DNA of 6,944 nt from an uncultured Clostridia bacterium (lineage in GTDB: Bacteria; Bacillota; Clostridia; TANB77; CAG-508): assembly GCA_934177555.1 (NCBI GenBank), contig CAKPPL010000056.1:1-6944 (forward strand), read 5' to 3'. Positions 1 to 6,146 of the stretch are shown here, piece after piece. Each line of letters begins with the position of its first letter. Position 1 is the first letter of the stretch. A program made the translations under genes and the position numbers. The notes under the pieces were generated by a model, which ran no database searches, was not told the DNA's origin, and saw nothing but the letters and a program-made list of their open reading frames with translations.

Positions 1-1097
1 AATCAGAAGATGATGCAATAATATCTAATTCTCAATTAGATAACCAAGACCCTGATATAGAAATTTCAAATAAAACTCTAAACAAAAAGTATACATTTGA
101 AACTTTTGTTGTTGGTAACAATAACCGTTTTGCACACGCAGCAGCAATAGCAGTAGCAGAAAAACCAGGAGAATCTTATAATCCATTATTTTTATATGGT
201 GGCGTAGGTTTAGGTAAAACTCACTTAATGCAAGCTATTGGAAACAGAATTTTACAAAATAATCGCTCTGCAAAAATTTTATATGTTACATCTGAAAAAT
301 TTACAAACCAATTAATAAATGCAATAAAAGACAACAAAAATGAAGTTTTCAGAAACAAATACAGAACAATAGATGTTTTATTAATTGATGATATTCAATT
401 TATAGCTGGAAAAGAAAGAGTTCAAGAAGAATTCTTCCATACATTTAACGCTTTGTATGAAGATAAAAAACAAATAATAATATCAAGCGATAAGCCTCCA
501 AGAGATATTCCATTTCTTGAAGACAGGCTAAAATCCAGATTTGAATGGGGATTATTAGCAGATATTTCTTGTCCTGATTACGAAACACGTTTAGCAATAT
601 TAAGAAAAAAAGCTCAAGAAGAAAATATAGTTGTTGATGATAGTATTTTATCTAATATTGCCAATAAAATTGATTCAAACATTAGAGAATTAGAAGGTGT
701 TTTTAATAAAATCATTGCAAGAGCTTCACTTACACATAGTCCAATAACAATAGAATTGGCAGAAAATACCATAAATGAATTTAAGGCAGCAAGTGAAAAA
801 GTACTTTCATCTGATTTTGTAAAAGAAACTGTTGCAAAATATTTTAATATTAACAAAGATGATTTAGCTAGTAATAAACGTTCAAATGAAATAGCATTTC
901 CAAGACAAATTGCTATGTACCTATGTAGAGAAGTAGCTAATATGTCATATCCTAAGATAGGAGAAGATTTTGGGAATAGAGATCATTCAACAGTAATGCA
1001 TGCTTGTAAAAAAATTGAAAAAGAAGTAAAAGAAAAAAATAACACAAAATTAATTGTGGAAAGTGTGAAAAACATAATCATAAATGGAGAACAATAG
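1..1097 (+). CDS. dnaA: Chromosomal replication initiator protein DnaA, 5'-truncated by the window edge
   Basis: DnaA is the AAA+ ATPase that binds 9-bp boxes at oriC and opens the duplex. The reading frame is open from base 3, giving 364 visible residues before TAG. About 80-100 N-terminal residues (domain I, the helicase-loading and self-contact part) lie upstream, judged from the usual family length of about 450. Visible residues 1-28 are a polar, acidic linker (domain II). The AAA+ domain follows, with YTFETFVVGNNN at 30-41, Walker A GGVGLGKTH at 66-74, Walker B LLIDDIQF at 126-133, sensor I around IIISSDKPP at 158-166, the arginine-finger segment LKSRFEWGL at 176-184 and the sensor II segment NIRELEGVF at 226-234. 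The C-terminal DNA-binding domain has FPRQIAMYLCRE and the DnaA signature IGEDFGNRDHSTVMHACKKI. No key residue is missing in the visible part. It lies directly upstream of its own target boxes, the usual arrangement, which allows autoregulation. No clear terminator follows it. Confidence 0.98.
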   Translation, partial: SEDDAIISNSQLDNQDPDIEISNKTLNKKYTFETFVVGNNNRFAHAAAIAVAEKPGESYNPLFLYGGVGLGKTHLMQAIGNRILQNNRSAKILYVTSEKFTNQLINAIKDNKNEVFRNKYRTIDVLLIDDIQFIAGKERVQEEFFHTFNALYEDKKQIIISSDKPPRDIPFLEDRLKSRFEWGLLADISCPDYETRLAILRKKAQEENIVVDDSILSNIANKIDSNIRELEGVFNKIIARASLTHSPITIELAENTINEFKAASEKVLSSDFVKETVAKYFNINKDDLASNKRSNEIAFPRQIAMYLCREVANMSYPKIGEDFGNRDHSTVMHACKKIEKEVKEKNNTKLIVESVKNIIINGEQ

Positions 1098-1196
1098 ATA
1101 AATAAATGGATAAGATATCATTTTTGAATATTTGTTCTCGAGAAAAATTGTTTGGTTACAAAAAAGTTATGATTACTTACGGAAGACCTACAATAG

Positions 1197-1363
1197 ATAT
1201 CCACACCCAAATGTGAATTATCTGTTGATAAACTGTTAATAACTCAATAATCCACATTCCAGAAATTTCCTTGTGGACAAATTGGGAAGTTATCCACTGA
1301 TTTATACACAGTAATTTTTCTTAGGGATACATCGTTTCCACATAGTTTTCCACATTATCCACA
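1197..1363. promoter_or_regulatory. DnaA-box cluster
   Basis: Compared with the consensus TTATCCACA, these 9-mers differ at one base or none. On the + strand they are 1197-1205 ATATCCACA, 1248-1256 TAATCCACA, 1290-1298 TTATCCACT, 1302-1310 TTATACACA, 1346-1354 TTTTCCACA and 1355-1363 TTATCCACA (perfect). On the - strand, written as + strand text, they are 1223-1231 TGTTGATAA and 1272-1280 TGTGGACAA. Two-mismatch candidates are 1212-1220, 1234-1242 and 1334-1342. DnaA-ATP is expected to assemble here. The boxes may also repress transcription into dnaN, but I see no convincing -35/-10 pair to test that. Confidence 0.92.
1212..1242 (-). repeat. Three DnaA-box-like words spaced exactly 11 bp
   Basis: The words TGTGAATTA (1212), TGTTGATAA (1223) and TGTTAATAA (1234) start at exact 11-bp intervals on the - strand sense. 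They have two, one and two mismatches to TGTGGATAA. Spacing of one helical turn would place three DnaA molecules on the same DNA face. The middle one is a common natural variant (TTATCAACA); the outer two are weak alone and would rely on cooperative binding. Confidence 0.6.
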
Positions 1364-1391
1364 ATACCTAATACTATTACTACTAATAATA
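1346..1391 (+). promoter_or_regulatory. Basal unwinding element: two abutting DnaA boxes plus DnaA-trios
   Basis: Boxes 1346-1354 and 1355-1363 (the latter a perfect TTATCCACA) touch with no gap. After a 4-nt spacer (ATAC, 1364-1367) the + strand reads in triplets CTA ATA CTA TTA CTA CTA ATA ATA (1368-1391). The opposite strand is therefore TAG/TAA/TAT trios, the DnaA-trio pattern that guides the DnaA filament onto one strand in Bacillus subtilis. Order, orientation and spacing all agree with that model. The exact number of working trios cannot be told from sequence. Confidence 0.88.
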
Positions 1392-1420
1392 TTTATATTA
1401 TATATAATAAATAATAATAA
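1386..1420. other. AT-only DNA unwinding element
   Basis: From 1384 to 1421 there is no G or C, so this segment next to the DnaA-trios is the natural site of first strand opening. It ends at the AAAGGAG ribosome site of dnaN (1419-1425). The TATAAT at 1403-1408 could double as a -10 box for dnaN, but no acceptable -35 lies 16-18 nt upstream, so I do not call a promoter. Confidence 0.8.
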
Positions 1421-1434
1421 AGGAGAGACGCAAA

Positions 1435-2550
1435 ATGAAAATCATTTGTTACAAGGATAATATCCTTAAAGCATTAAATTCCGTAGTAAAAGGTGTAGCA
1501 TCTAAAACAACAATGCCTATACTAGAAGGAATACTTATTCAAACTAATGATAATGAAATAAAATTAACAACTTATGATCAAGAAATTGGAATAGAATACA
1601 TTTTAGAATGTGAAGTAAAAGAACAAGGAAGTACAGTAGTTAATGCTATAATGTTTAGTGAAATTATTAGAAAATTACCAGATACTGAAATTAGTATTAC
1701 ATTAAATTCAAATAATTTACTAGAAATAGAATGTGAAGGATCTTTATATAAATTAACTACAATGAATCCAGAAGAATTTCCTGAATTACCAAAAATAGAA
1801 ATAGAAAATTCAATAGATTTAGAACAGAATATGTTAAAAAATATGATAAGAAGAACAATATTTGCAGTTAGTAATGAAGAAAATAGACCAATATTCACAG
1901 GTTGTTTATTCGAAGTGGAAAACAATAAATTAAATGTTGTCGCAGTAGACGGATTTAGATTAGCATTAAGAAGTATTTATTTACCAACAAAAGTAAATGA
2001 TTTTAAAGCTGTAATACCAGGAAAAACATTAAATGAATTAAATAAAATATTATTAGATTCATTTGATCATGTAAAAATAGGAATTGCAAAAAATCAAGCA
2101 TTATTTGAAATGGAAAATTGTAAAGTAGTTACACGTATATTAGATGGAGAATTTTTAAACTATAAATCAGTAATACCAAGTAATTGGGAAACTAGAATAA
2201 GAGTTGATAAAAGTAGTTTACAAAATAGTTTTGAGAGAATAAGCTTAATATCAGCATCATCAATAGAAAAAGAGAAAAAATATCCTGTAAAAGTATCTGT
2301 TGATATAGGAAAAATAACAATATCTTGTACAAATCAAACAGGTGAAGCAAAAGAAGAAATATTTATATCTACAGAAGGAAAAAATATAGAAGCAGGATTT
2401 AATCCAAAATATTTTCTAGATAGTTTAAAAGCAATAGATGATGATGAAGTTTTTGTGGAATTTGGAACAAACATATCCCCATGTTTAATAAAATCTGTGG
2501 AAAACAATGAATATGTTTACATGATTTTACCAATTAGATTAAAAGAATAG
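1435..2550 (+). CDS. dnaN: DNA polymerase III beta subunit (sliding clamp)
   Basis: DnaN forms a ring-shaped dimer around DNA that tethers DNA polymerase III and serves as a docking platform for other replication and repair proteins. The protein is 371 residues, normal for the family (about 366-380). Three clamp domains can be placed at about 1-125, 126-250 and 251-371. Typical segments are RPIFTG at 151-156, VDGFRLA at 171-177, the domain 2/3 junction RILDGEFLNY at 234-243, FNPKYFLDSL at 322-331 and the C-terminal MILPIRL at 363-369 that lines the peptide-binding pocket. Position 174 is Phe in the VDGFRLA motif where His or Tyr is more usual. The start is supported by AAAGGAG at 1419-1425, 9 nt upstream. 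It follows oriC and is closed by its own hairpin, so it seems to be transcribed apart from recF. Confidence 0.98.
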   Translation: MKIICYKDNILKALNSVVKGVASKTTMPILEGILIQTNDNEIKLTTYDQEIGIEYILECEVKEQGSTVVNAIMFSEIIRKLPDTEISITLNSNNLLEIECEGSLYKLTTMNPEEFPELPKIEIENSIDLEQNMLKNMIRRTIFAVSNEENRPIFTGCLFEVENNKLNVVAVDGFRLALRSIYLPTKVNDFKAVIPGKTLNELNKILLDSFDHVKIGIAKNQALFEMENCKVVTRILDGEFLNYKSVIPSNWETRIRVDKSSLQNSFERISLISASSIEKEKKYPVKVSVDIGKITISCTNQTGEAKEEIFISTEGKNIEAGFNPKYFLDSLKAIDDDEVFVEFGTNISPCLIKSVENNEYVYMILPIRLKE

Positions 2551-2557
2551 AAGTTAA

Positions 2558-2592
2558 AGTCAGAGGGAAAACTTCTGACTATTTATTTTATT
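2558..2592 (+). terminator. Rho-independent terminator after dnaN
   Basis: Bases 2558-2566 pair with 2572-2580 (nine pairs including one G-T, stem AGTCAGAGG/CTTCTGACT) around the loop GAAAA. The T-rich run ATTTATTTTATT (2581-2592) follows directly. It begins 8 nt after the dnaN stop, so most dnaN transcripts should end here and recF-gyrB should need its own promoter. Confidence 0.85.
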
Positions 2593-2600
2593 ATATAAAA

Positions 2601-2660
2601 TAGAATAAATTAGTATAAATTAGAAAAAAATAGAAAAAAAAAGGATAAATTAGATATTCA
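2601..2660 (+). repeat. Decamer array 1, helically phased A-tracts
   Basis: Six consecutive 10-nt units start at 2601, 2611, 2621, 2631, 2641 and 2651. They are TAGAATAAAT, TAGTATAAAT, TAGAAAAAAA (twice), AAGGATAAAT and a diverged TAGATATTCA. The consensus is about TAGAAWAAAW. A-runs recurring near one helical turn are known to bend DNA. Confidence 0.75.
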
Positions 2661-2690
2661 AATAAAATGAAAAATAAACATTTTTTATTT

Positions 2691-2760
2691 ATGAAAAAAA
2701 TAGAATAAATTAGAAAAAAAAAGAATAAAATAGAATAAATTAGATAATTGAAGATATAAA
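2691..2760 (+). repeat. Decamer array 2, helically phased A-tracts
   Basis: Seven 10-nt units from 2691 share the array 1 consensus: ATGAAAAAAA, TAGAATAAAT, TAGAAAAAAA, AAGAATAAAA, TAGAATAAAT, then the diverging TAGATAATTG and AAGATATAAA. Bases 2690-2720 are identical to 3030-3060 (31 bp), so part of this array is a direct copy of array 3. Confidence 0.75.
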
Positions 2761-2843
2761 AATATGTATAAAAAGCTATCTTATAAATAAATAGTAAGAA
2801 AAAAATAAAAAAAATTAAATAATTAATTAAAAAAATAATTAAT

Positions 2844-2885
2844 AAAAATAAATAATAATTAATTAAAAATAAATAATAATTAATT
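2844..2885 (+). repeat. Perfect 21-bp tandem duplication, A/T only
   Basis: Bases 2844-2864 and 2865-2885 are identical. The unit begins AAAAATAAATAATAA and ends TTAATT. It lies inside the 167-nt stretch without G or C and probably arose by replication slippage. The flanking sequence has further imperfect copies of the same words. Confidence 0.8.
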
Positions 2886-3030
2886 TAAAAAAATAATAAA
2901 AAATTAAAAATAAATAAATAATTTAATAAAAAAATATAAAAAAAATAAAAAATAATAAAAAAAATGAAGCACTAAAATCAAAAATAAGCCATTTTAATTT
3001 TTTATTAATATAGTTTTATACCAAAAAAAT

Positions 3031-3090
3031 ATGAAAAAAATAGAATAAATTAGAAAAAAATAGATAAAAAAAGATAAAAATAAAAAAATT
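3031..3090 (+). repeat. Decamer array 3, helically phased A-tracts
   Basis: Six 10-nt units run up to the DnaA boxes ahead of recF: ATGAAAAAAA, TAGAATAAAT, TAGAAAAAAA, TAGATAAAAA, AAGATAAAAA and a diverged last unit. The first three match array 2 exactly (31-bp repeat 3030-3060 = 2690-2720). The starts of arrays 1, 2 and 3 differ by multiples of 10 nt (90 and 340). Confidence 0.75.
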
Positions 3091-3120
3091 ATGCACAAAT
3101 GGAGAATAATATGTGGATAA
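3089..3120. promoter_or_regulatory. Inverted DnaA-box pair over the recF translation start
   Basis: TTATGCACA at 3089-3097 (+ strand sense, one mismatch to consensus) faces TGTGGATAA at 3112-3120 (- strand sense, perfect consensus). Their starts are 23 bp apart, about two helical turns. The perfect box overlaps the recF start codon and codes for its first residues, Met-Trp-Ile. They could let DnaA control recF-gyrB or act with the AT-rich spacer to the left. Binding is predicted from sequence alone. Confidence 0.65.
3101..3104 (+). promoter_or_regulatory. Ribosome binding site that sets the recF start
   Basis: GGAG here is 6 nt before the ATG at 3111. The upstream in-frame ATG at 3099 would place this GGAG inside the gene and has only an A/T run with no purine-rich site before it. 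The downstream ATG is therefore preferred. Confidence 0.8.
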
Positions 3121-4184
3121 ATGATATTAAATTAAAAAATTTTAGGAATTATAATAATAAGGAAATAAAATTACATGAAAATATAAATGTATTTTTTGGA
3201 GAAAATGCACAAGGAAAAACAAATATAATTGAATCAATTTTTTTATGTAGTATTGGAAAATCTTTTAGGACAAATAAAGAAAAAGAATTAATTAAATTTA
3301 ATGAAGAAAATGCGATAATAGAAATTAGCTTTTCAAAAAAAGATAGAGATGGAAAAATAAAAATAGAAATTGGAACAAAAAAACAAATATATTTAAATGG
3401 AATTAAATTAAAAAAATTAAGTGAATTATTAGGGAATATTAATGTTGTAATATTTACTCCTGATGATATAAATATTTTAAAAGGTGGACCACAAAACAGA
3501 AGAAAATTTTTGGATGTTATGATAAGTCAGTTAAGACCTAATTATATGCATACATTATCTTTATATTTAAAAACATTGGAGCAACGAAATAATTATTTAA
3601 AACAAATAAAAATGGAAAATAAAGATGAAAATTTATTAGATATTTGGGATGAAAAATTAGTTGAATATGGAATAAAAATATATGAATATAGAAAAGAATA
3701 TATAGATAAAATACAAGAAAAAATAAAAAAAATTCATAAAGATATAACACAAAATAAAGAAGAAATAGAAATAAAATATTTTTCAGAAGCAAATACTAGA
3801 CAAAATTTTTTAAATGAGTTAAAATCAAGAAGGAAATTAGATATTATAAAAGGTTTTACAACAAAGGGTGTACATAGAGATGATTTTATGATATATATAA
3901 ATGGAAAAGAAGTAGAAATATATGGTTCACAGGGACAAAATAGAACTGCAGTTTTATCATTAAAATTAGCAGAACTACAAGTTATTTATGATGATATTGG
4001 GGAATACCCAATATTATTATTAGATGATTTTATGTCAGAATTAGATAGCAAAAGAAGAAAAAATTTTTTAGATAACATTAAAAATATTCAAGTTATTATA
4101 ACATGTACAGAAAAATTAGCACTTGAAAATTTAGAATATTTTTCATATAATGTTATAGATGGAAATGTAATAGAAGAAAATTGA
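3111..4184 (+). CDS. recF: DNA replication and repair protein RecF
   Basis: RecF is an SMC-like ATPase that, with RecO and RecR, helps load RecA at single-strand gaps and protects stalled forks. From the chosen start the protein has 357 residues, within the usual 350-375. It opens MWINDIKLKNFRNY, the standard RecF beginning; a 361-residue form from 3099 would add four residues (MENN). Numbered from 3111, the Walker A GENAQGKTN is at 30-38, GVHRDDF at 253-259, the ABC signature region YGSQGQNRTAVLSLKLAE at 271-288 and Walker B with D-loop ILLLDDFMSELD at 301-312. Between them lies a Lys/Glu-rich helical arm (about 145-240), shorter than in true SMC proteins. It follows the AT-rich spacer and two DnaA boxes rather than an S4-domain gene. 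It ends in TGA, 23 nt before gyrB, with no terminator between, so the two are probably co-transcribed. Confidence 0.97.
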   Translation: MWINDIKLKNFRNYNNKEIKLHENINVFFGENAQGKTNIIESIFLCSIGKSFRTNKEKELIKFNEENAIIEISFSKKDRDGKIKIEIGTKKQIYLNGIKLKKLSELLGNINVVIFTPDDINILKGGPQNRRKFLDVMISQLRPNYMHTLSLYLKTLEQRNNYLKQIKMENKDENLLDIWDEKLVEYGIKIYEYRKEYIDKIQEKIKKIHKDITQNKEEIEIKYFSEANTRQNFLNELKSRRKLDIIKGFTTKGVHRDDFMIYINGKEVEIYGSQGQNRTAVLSLKLAELQVIYDDIGEYPILLLDDFMSELDSKRRKNFLDNIKNIQVIITCTEKLALENLEYFSYNVIDGNVIEEN

Positions 4185-4192
4185 TATAAATG

Positions 4193-4201
4193 AAAGGAAG
4201 G
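4193..4201 (+). promoter_or_regulatory. Ribosome binding site that sets the gyrB start
   Basis: AAAGGAAGG ends 6 nt before the ATG at 4208. The in-frame ATG at 4190 lies upstream of this site, only 5 nt past the recF stop, and would have no ribosome site of its own. The start at 4208 is therefore chosen. Confidence 0.85.
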
Positions 4202-4207
4202 AAAAAA

Positions 4208-6139
4208 ATGGAAAAGTATGAACATAAATATGGGGCAGAACAAATTCAAGTTTTAGAAGGTCTTGAACCAGTAAGAAAAAGACCAGGAATGTATATTGGT
4301 AGTACATCTGTTAGAGGATTACATCATTTAGTATATGAAATTGTTGATAACTGTGTTGATGAATCTTTAGCTGGATATTGTACGGAAATAAACGTTATAA
4401 TAGAACCAGGAAATGTAATAAGTGTTGAAGATAATGGTAGAGGAATTCCTGTTGAGATACATCCAAAAACAAAAATATCTACAGCAGAAACAGTATATAC
4501 AGTATTACACGCAGGTGGAAAATTTGGTGGAGATAGTGGATATAAAGTTTCTGGAGGATTACACGGTGTAGGTGCATCTGTTGTAAATGCATTATCAACA
4601 TGGACAGAAGTAACTATCCAAAGAGATGGTGGAATATATCAAATGTATTTTGAAAAAGGAAAAACAGTTAGAAAACTTGAAAAAATTGGAGAGTCTAAAA
4701 AGACAGGAACAAAAGTAAGATTTTTAGCTGATGATACAATATTTGAAACATTAAATTACGAATATGAAATTTTGGAAACAAGATTTAGGGAAATAGCATT
4801 TTTAACAAAAGGATTAAAAATAAAAATACAAGATATAAGAGATCCAGAAAATATAAAAAAGGCAGAATTTTGTTTTGAAGGTGGATTAAAAACATTTGTA
4901 GAATACTTGAACAAAAATAAAGAAAAATTACATCCAACACCTATATATATAGAAAAAGGTGGAGAAGTTCCAGTTGAAATTGCAATTCAATATACTACAA
5001 GTTATTCAGAAAATATACATACATTTGTAAATAATATAAATACAATAGAAGGTGGAACACATTTAGAAGGATTTAAAAGAGCATTAACAAAAGTATTTAA
5101 TGATTATGCAAGAGCACATAATTTCTTAAAAGAAAAAGATTCAAATTTACAAGGTGAAGATATAAGAGAAGGAATTACAGCCGTTGTTTCTGTAAAAGTA
5201 AAAGAACCTCAATTTGAAGGACAAACTAAGACAAAGCTAGGGAATAGTGAAGTTACAGGTGTAGTTCAAAGTATGGTTAATGAAGCATTATCAACATTTT
5301 TAGAGGAAAATCCTAATGTTGCAAAAGCAGTATTGGAAAAATGTGTAAGTGCTGCAAGAGCAAGAGAAGCTGCTAGAAAAGCAAGAGAACTTGTTCGTAG
5401 AAAAAGTGCATTAGAAACATCAACATTACCAGGAAAGCTTGCAGATTGTAGTAGTAAAGTAGCAGAAGAGTGTGAGGTTTATATTGTCGAAGGAGATTCT
5501 GCTGGGGGAAGTGCAAAACAGGGAAGAGACAGAAAATTTCAAGCAATATTACCATTATGGGGAAAAATGCTTAATGTAGAAAAAGCAAGAGCTGATAAAA
5601 TATATGGAAATGATAAATTAAATCCTGTAATTATTGCTATTGGTGCAGGAATAGGTAATGAATTTGATATAACAAAAATAAGATATGGAAAAGTTATAAT
5701 AATGGCTGATGCCGATGTTGATGGAGCACATATTAGAACATTAATGTTAACATTTTTCTTTAGATATATGAGACCACTTATAGAAAATGGAAATGTTTAT
5801 TTAGCACAACCACCATTATATAAATTAGCAAAAAAAGGAATGAAAGATATCTATTGTTATACTGATGAAGGATTAGATAAAGCATTTAAAGAATTAGAAG
5901 AAAAAGGTATATCAAGAGATTCTGTTTCAATACAAAGATATAAAGGTTTAGGAGAAATGAATCCAGAACAATTATGGGAAACAACTATGGATCCAGCAAA
6001 AAGAACACTTATACAAGTAACAATGGATGATGCAATAAAAGCAGATGAAATATTTACAATTTTAATGGGGGATGAAGTTGATCCAAGAAGACAATTCATA
6101 GAACAAAATGCAAAATATGTAAAGAATTTAGATATATAA
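4208..6139 (+). CDS. gyrB: DNA gyrase subunit B
   Basis: GyrB is the ATPase half of gyrase (A2B2), which adds negative supercoils and removes positive ones ahead of forks. The protein has 643 residues, the size of the short GyrB form that lacks the insertion of Gram-negative enzymes. The GHKL ATPase domain shows EIVDNCVDE at 44-52 (Asn48 for Mg), DNGRGI at 75-80 and the ATP lid GGLHGVG at 116-122. The transducer carries QTKTKLGN at 339-346. The TOPRIM domain has EGDSAGG at 428-434 and DADVDGAH at 501-508, with metal-binding acids Glu428, Asp501 and Asp503. The C-terminal QRYKGLGEMNPEQLW at 576-590 is typical, as is the close. GyrB is favoured over ParE by the recF neighbour and these motifs. 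Position 451 is Trp in LPLWGKMLNVEKA, the site matching Escherichia coli Lys447. No gyrA or remB lies next to it. Confidence 0.97.
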   Translation: MEKYEHKYGAEQIQVLEGLEPVRKRPGMYIGSTSVRGLHHLVYEIVDNCVDESLAGYCTEINVIIEPGNVISVEDNGRGIPVEIHPKTKISTAETVYTVLHAGGKFGGDSGYKVSGGLHGVGASVVNALSTWTEVTIQRDGGIYQMYFEKGKTVRKLEKIGESKKTGTKVRFLADDTIFETLNYEYEILETRFREIAFLTKGLKIKIQDIRDPENIKKAEFCFEGGLKTFVEYLNKNKEKLHPTPIYIEKGGEVPVEIAIQYTTSYSENIHTFVNNINTIEGGTHLEGFKRALTKVFNDYARAHNFLKEKDSNLQGEDIREGITAVVSVKVKEPQFEGQTKTKLGNSEVTGVVQSMVNEALSTFLEENPNVAKAVLEKCVSAARAREAARKARELVRRKSALETSTLPGKLADCSSKVAEECEVYIVEGDSAGGSAKQGRDRKFQAILPLWGKMLNVEKARADKIYGNDKLNPVIIAIGAGIGNEFDITKIRYGKVIIMADADVDGAHIRTLMLTFFFRYMRPLIENGNVYLAQPPLYKLAKKGMKDIYCYTDEGLDKAFKELEEKGISRDSVSIQRYKGLGEMNPEQLWETTMDPAKRTLIQVTMDDAIKADEIFTILMGDEVDPRRQFIEQNAKYVKNLDI

Positions 6140-6146
6140 TAATTAT

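Larger units (their letters stand above)
1197..1420. other. oriC: Chromosomal replication origin (oriC), dnaA-dnaN intergenic type
   Basis: The 337-nt gap between dnaA and dnaN contains no gene. From 1197 onward it has the parts of a bacterial origin in the expected order: a dense cluster of DnaA boxes on both strands, two abutting boxes at its right end, a 3-nt-periodic DnaA-trio run, then an AT-only unwinding stretch that ends at the dnaN ribosome site. This matches the basal unwinding architecture described in Bacillus subtilis and conserved in many bacteria. The first part of the gap (1098-1196) shows only one weak box-like word (1105-1113, two mismatches) and a 10-bp palindrome at 1135-1144, and nothing else I can name. 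A second box cluster upstream of dnaA, as in Bacillus, would lie outside the window. Confidence 0.93.
2593..3088. other. Gene-free, almost GC-free spacer between dnaN and recF
   Basis: About 500 nt carry no credible gene: every ATG-led frame is very short and lacks a ribosome site. The + strand is strongly A-rich, with few G and very few C. From 2799 to 2965 there are 167 consecutive bases without a single G or C. In many Bacillota this position holds a small S4-domain RNA-binding gene (rlbA/yaaA), and no trace of it is visible. The recF-gyrB promoter probably lies in here, but AT richness gives too many TATAAT-like words to choose one. Decamer arrays, a 31-bp direct repeat and a 21-bp tandem repeat are listed separately. 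Confidence 0.85.

Noticed and set aside
614..856. Minus-strand open frame of 80 codons inside dnaA, and similar ones within dnaN, recF and gyrB
   Set aside because: All lie antisense within strongly supported genes, have no ribosome site or recognisable protein, and are expected by-products of AT-rich coding sequence.
1135..1144. Palindrome TTCTCGAGAA as a dnaA terminator or operator
   Set aside because: It has no loop and no following T-run, and there is no second copy; a 10-bp palindrome alone is weak evidence.
1145..1173. Promoter for dnaN with -10 TATGAT at 1168-1173
   Set aside because: The -10 is good but no acceptable -35 lies 16-18 nt upstream.
2667..2708. Tiny ATG-led frame of 13 codons in the AT-rich spacer
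   Set aside because: No ribosome site, low-complexity Lys/Phe content, and partly inside a decamer array.
2601..3090. CRISPR-like reading of the regularly spaced repeats
   Set aside because: Units are contiguous decamers of low complexity, without spacers, without 23-40-bp palindromic repeats and without cas genes.
3099..3110. Upstream ATG as the recF start (adds Met-Glu-Asn-Asn)
   Set aside because: No ribosome site precedes it, while GGAG at 3101-3104 is well placed for the ATG at 3111, which gives the standard RecF N-terminus.
4182..4184. TGA read as Trp (Mollicutes code)
   Set aside because: TGA ends RecF at the normal family length, is not found inside the other genes, and all Trp codons are TGG.
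4190..4207. Upstream ATG as the gyrB start (adds six residues)
   Set aside because: The ribosome site AAAGGAAGG lies downstream of this ATG and fits the ATG at 4208 with a 6-nt spacer.
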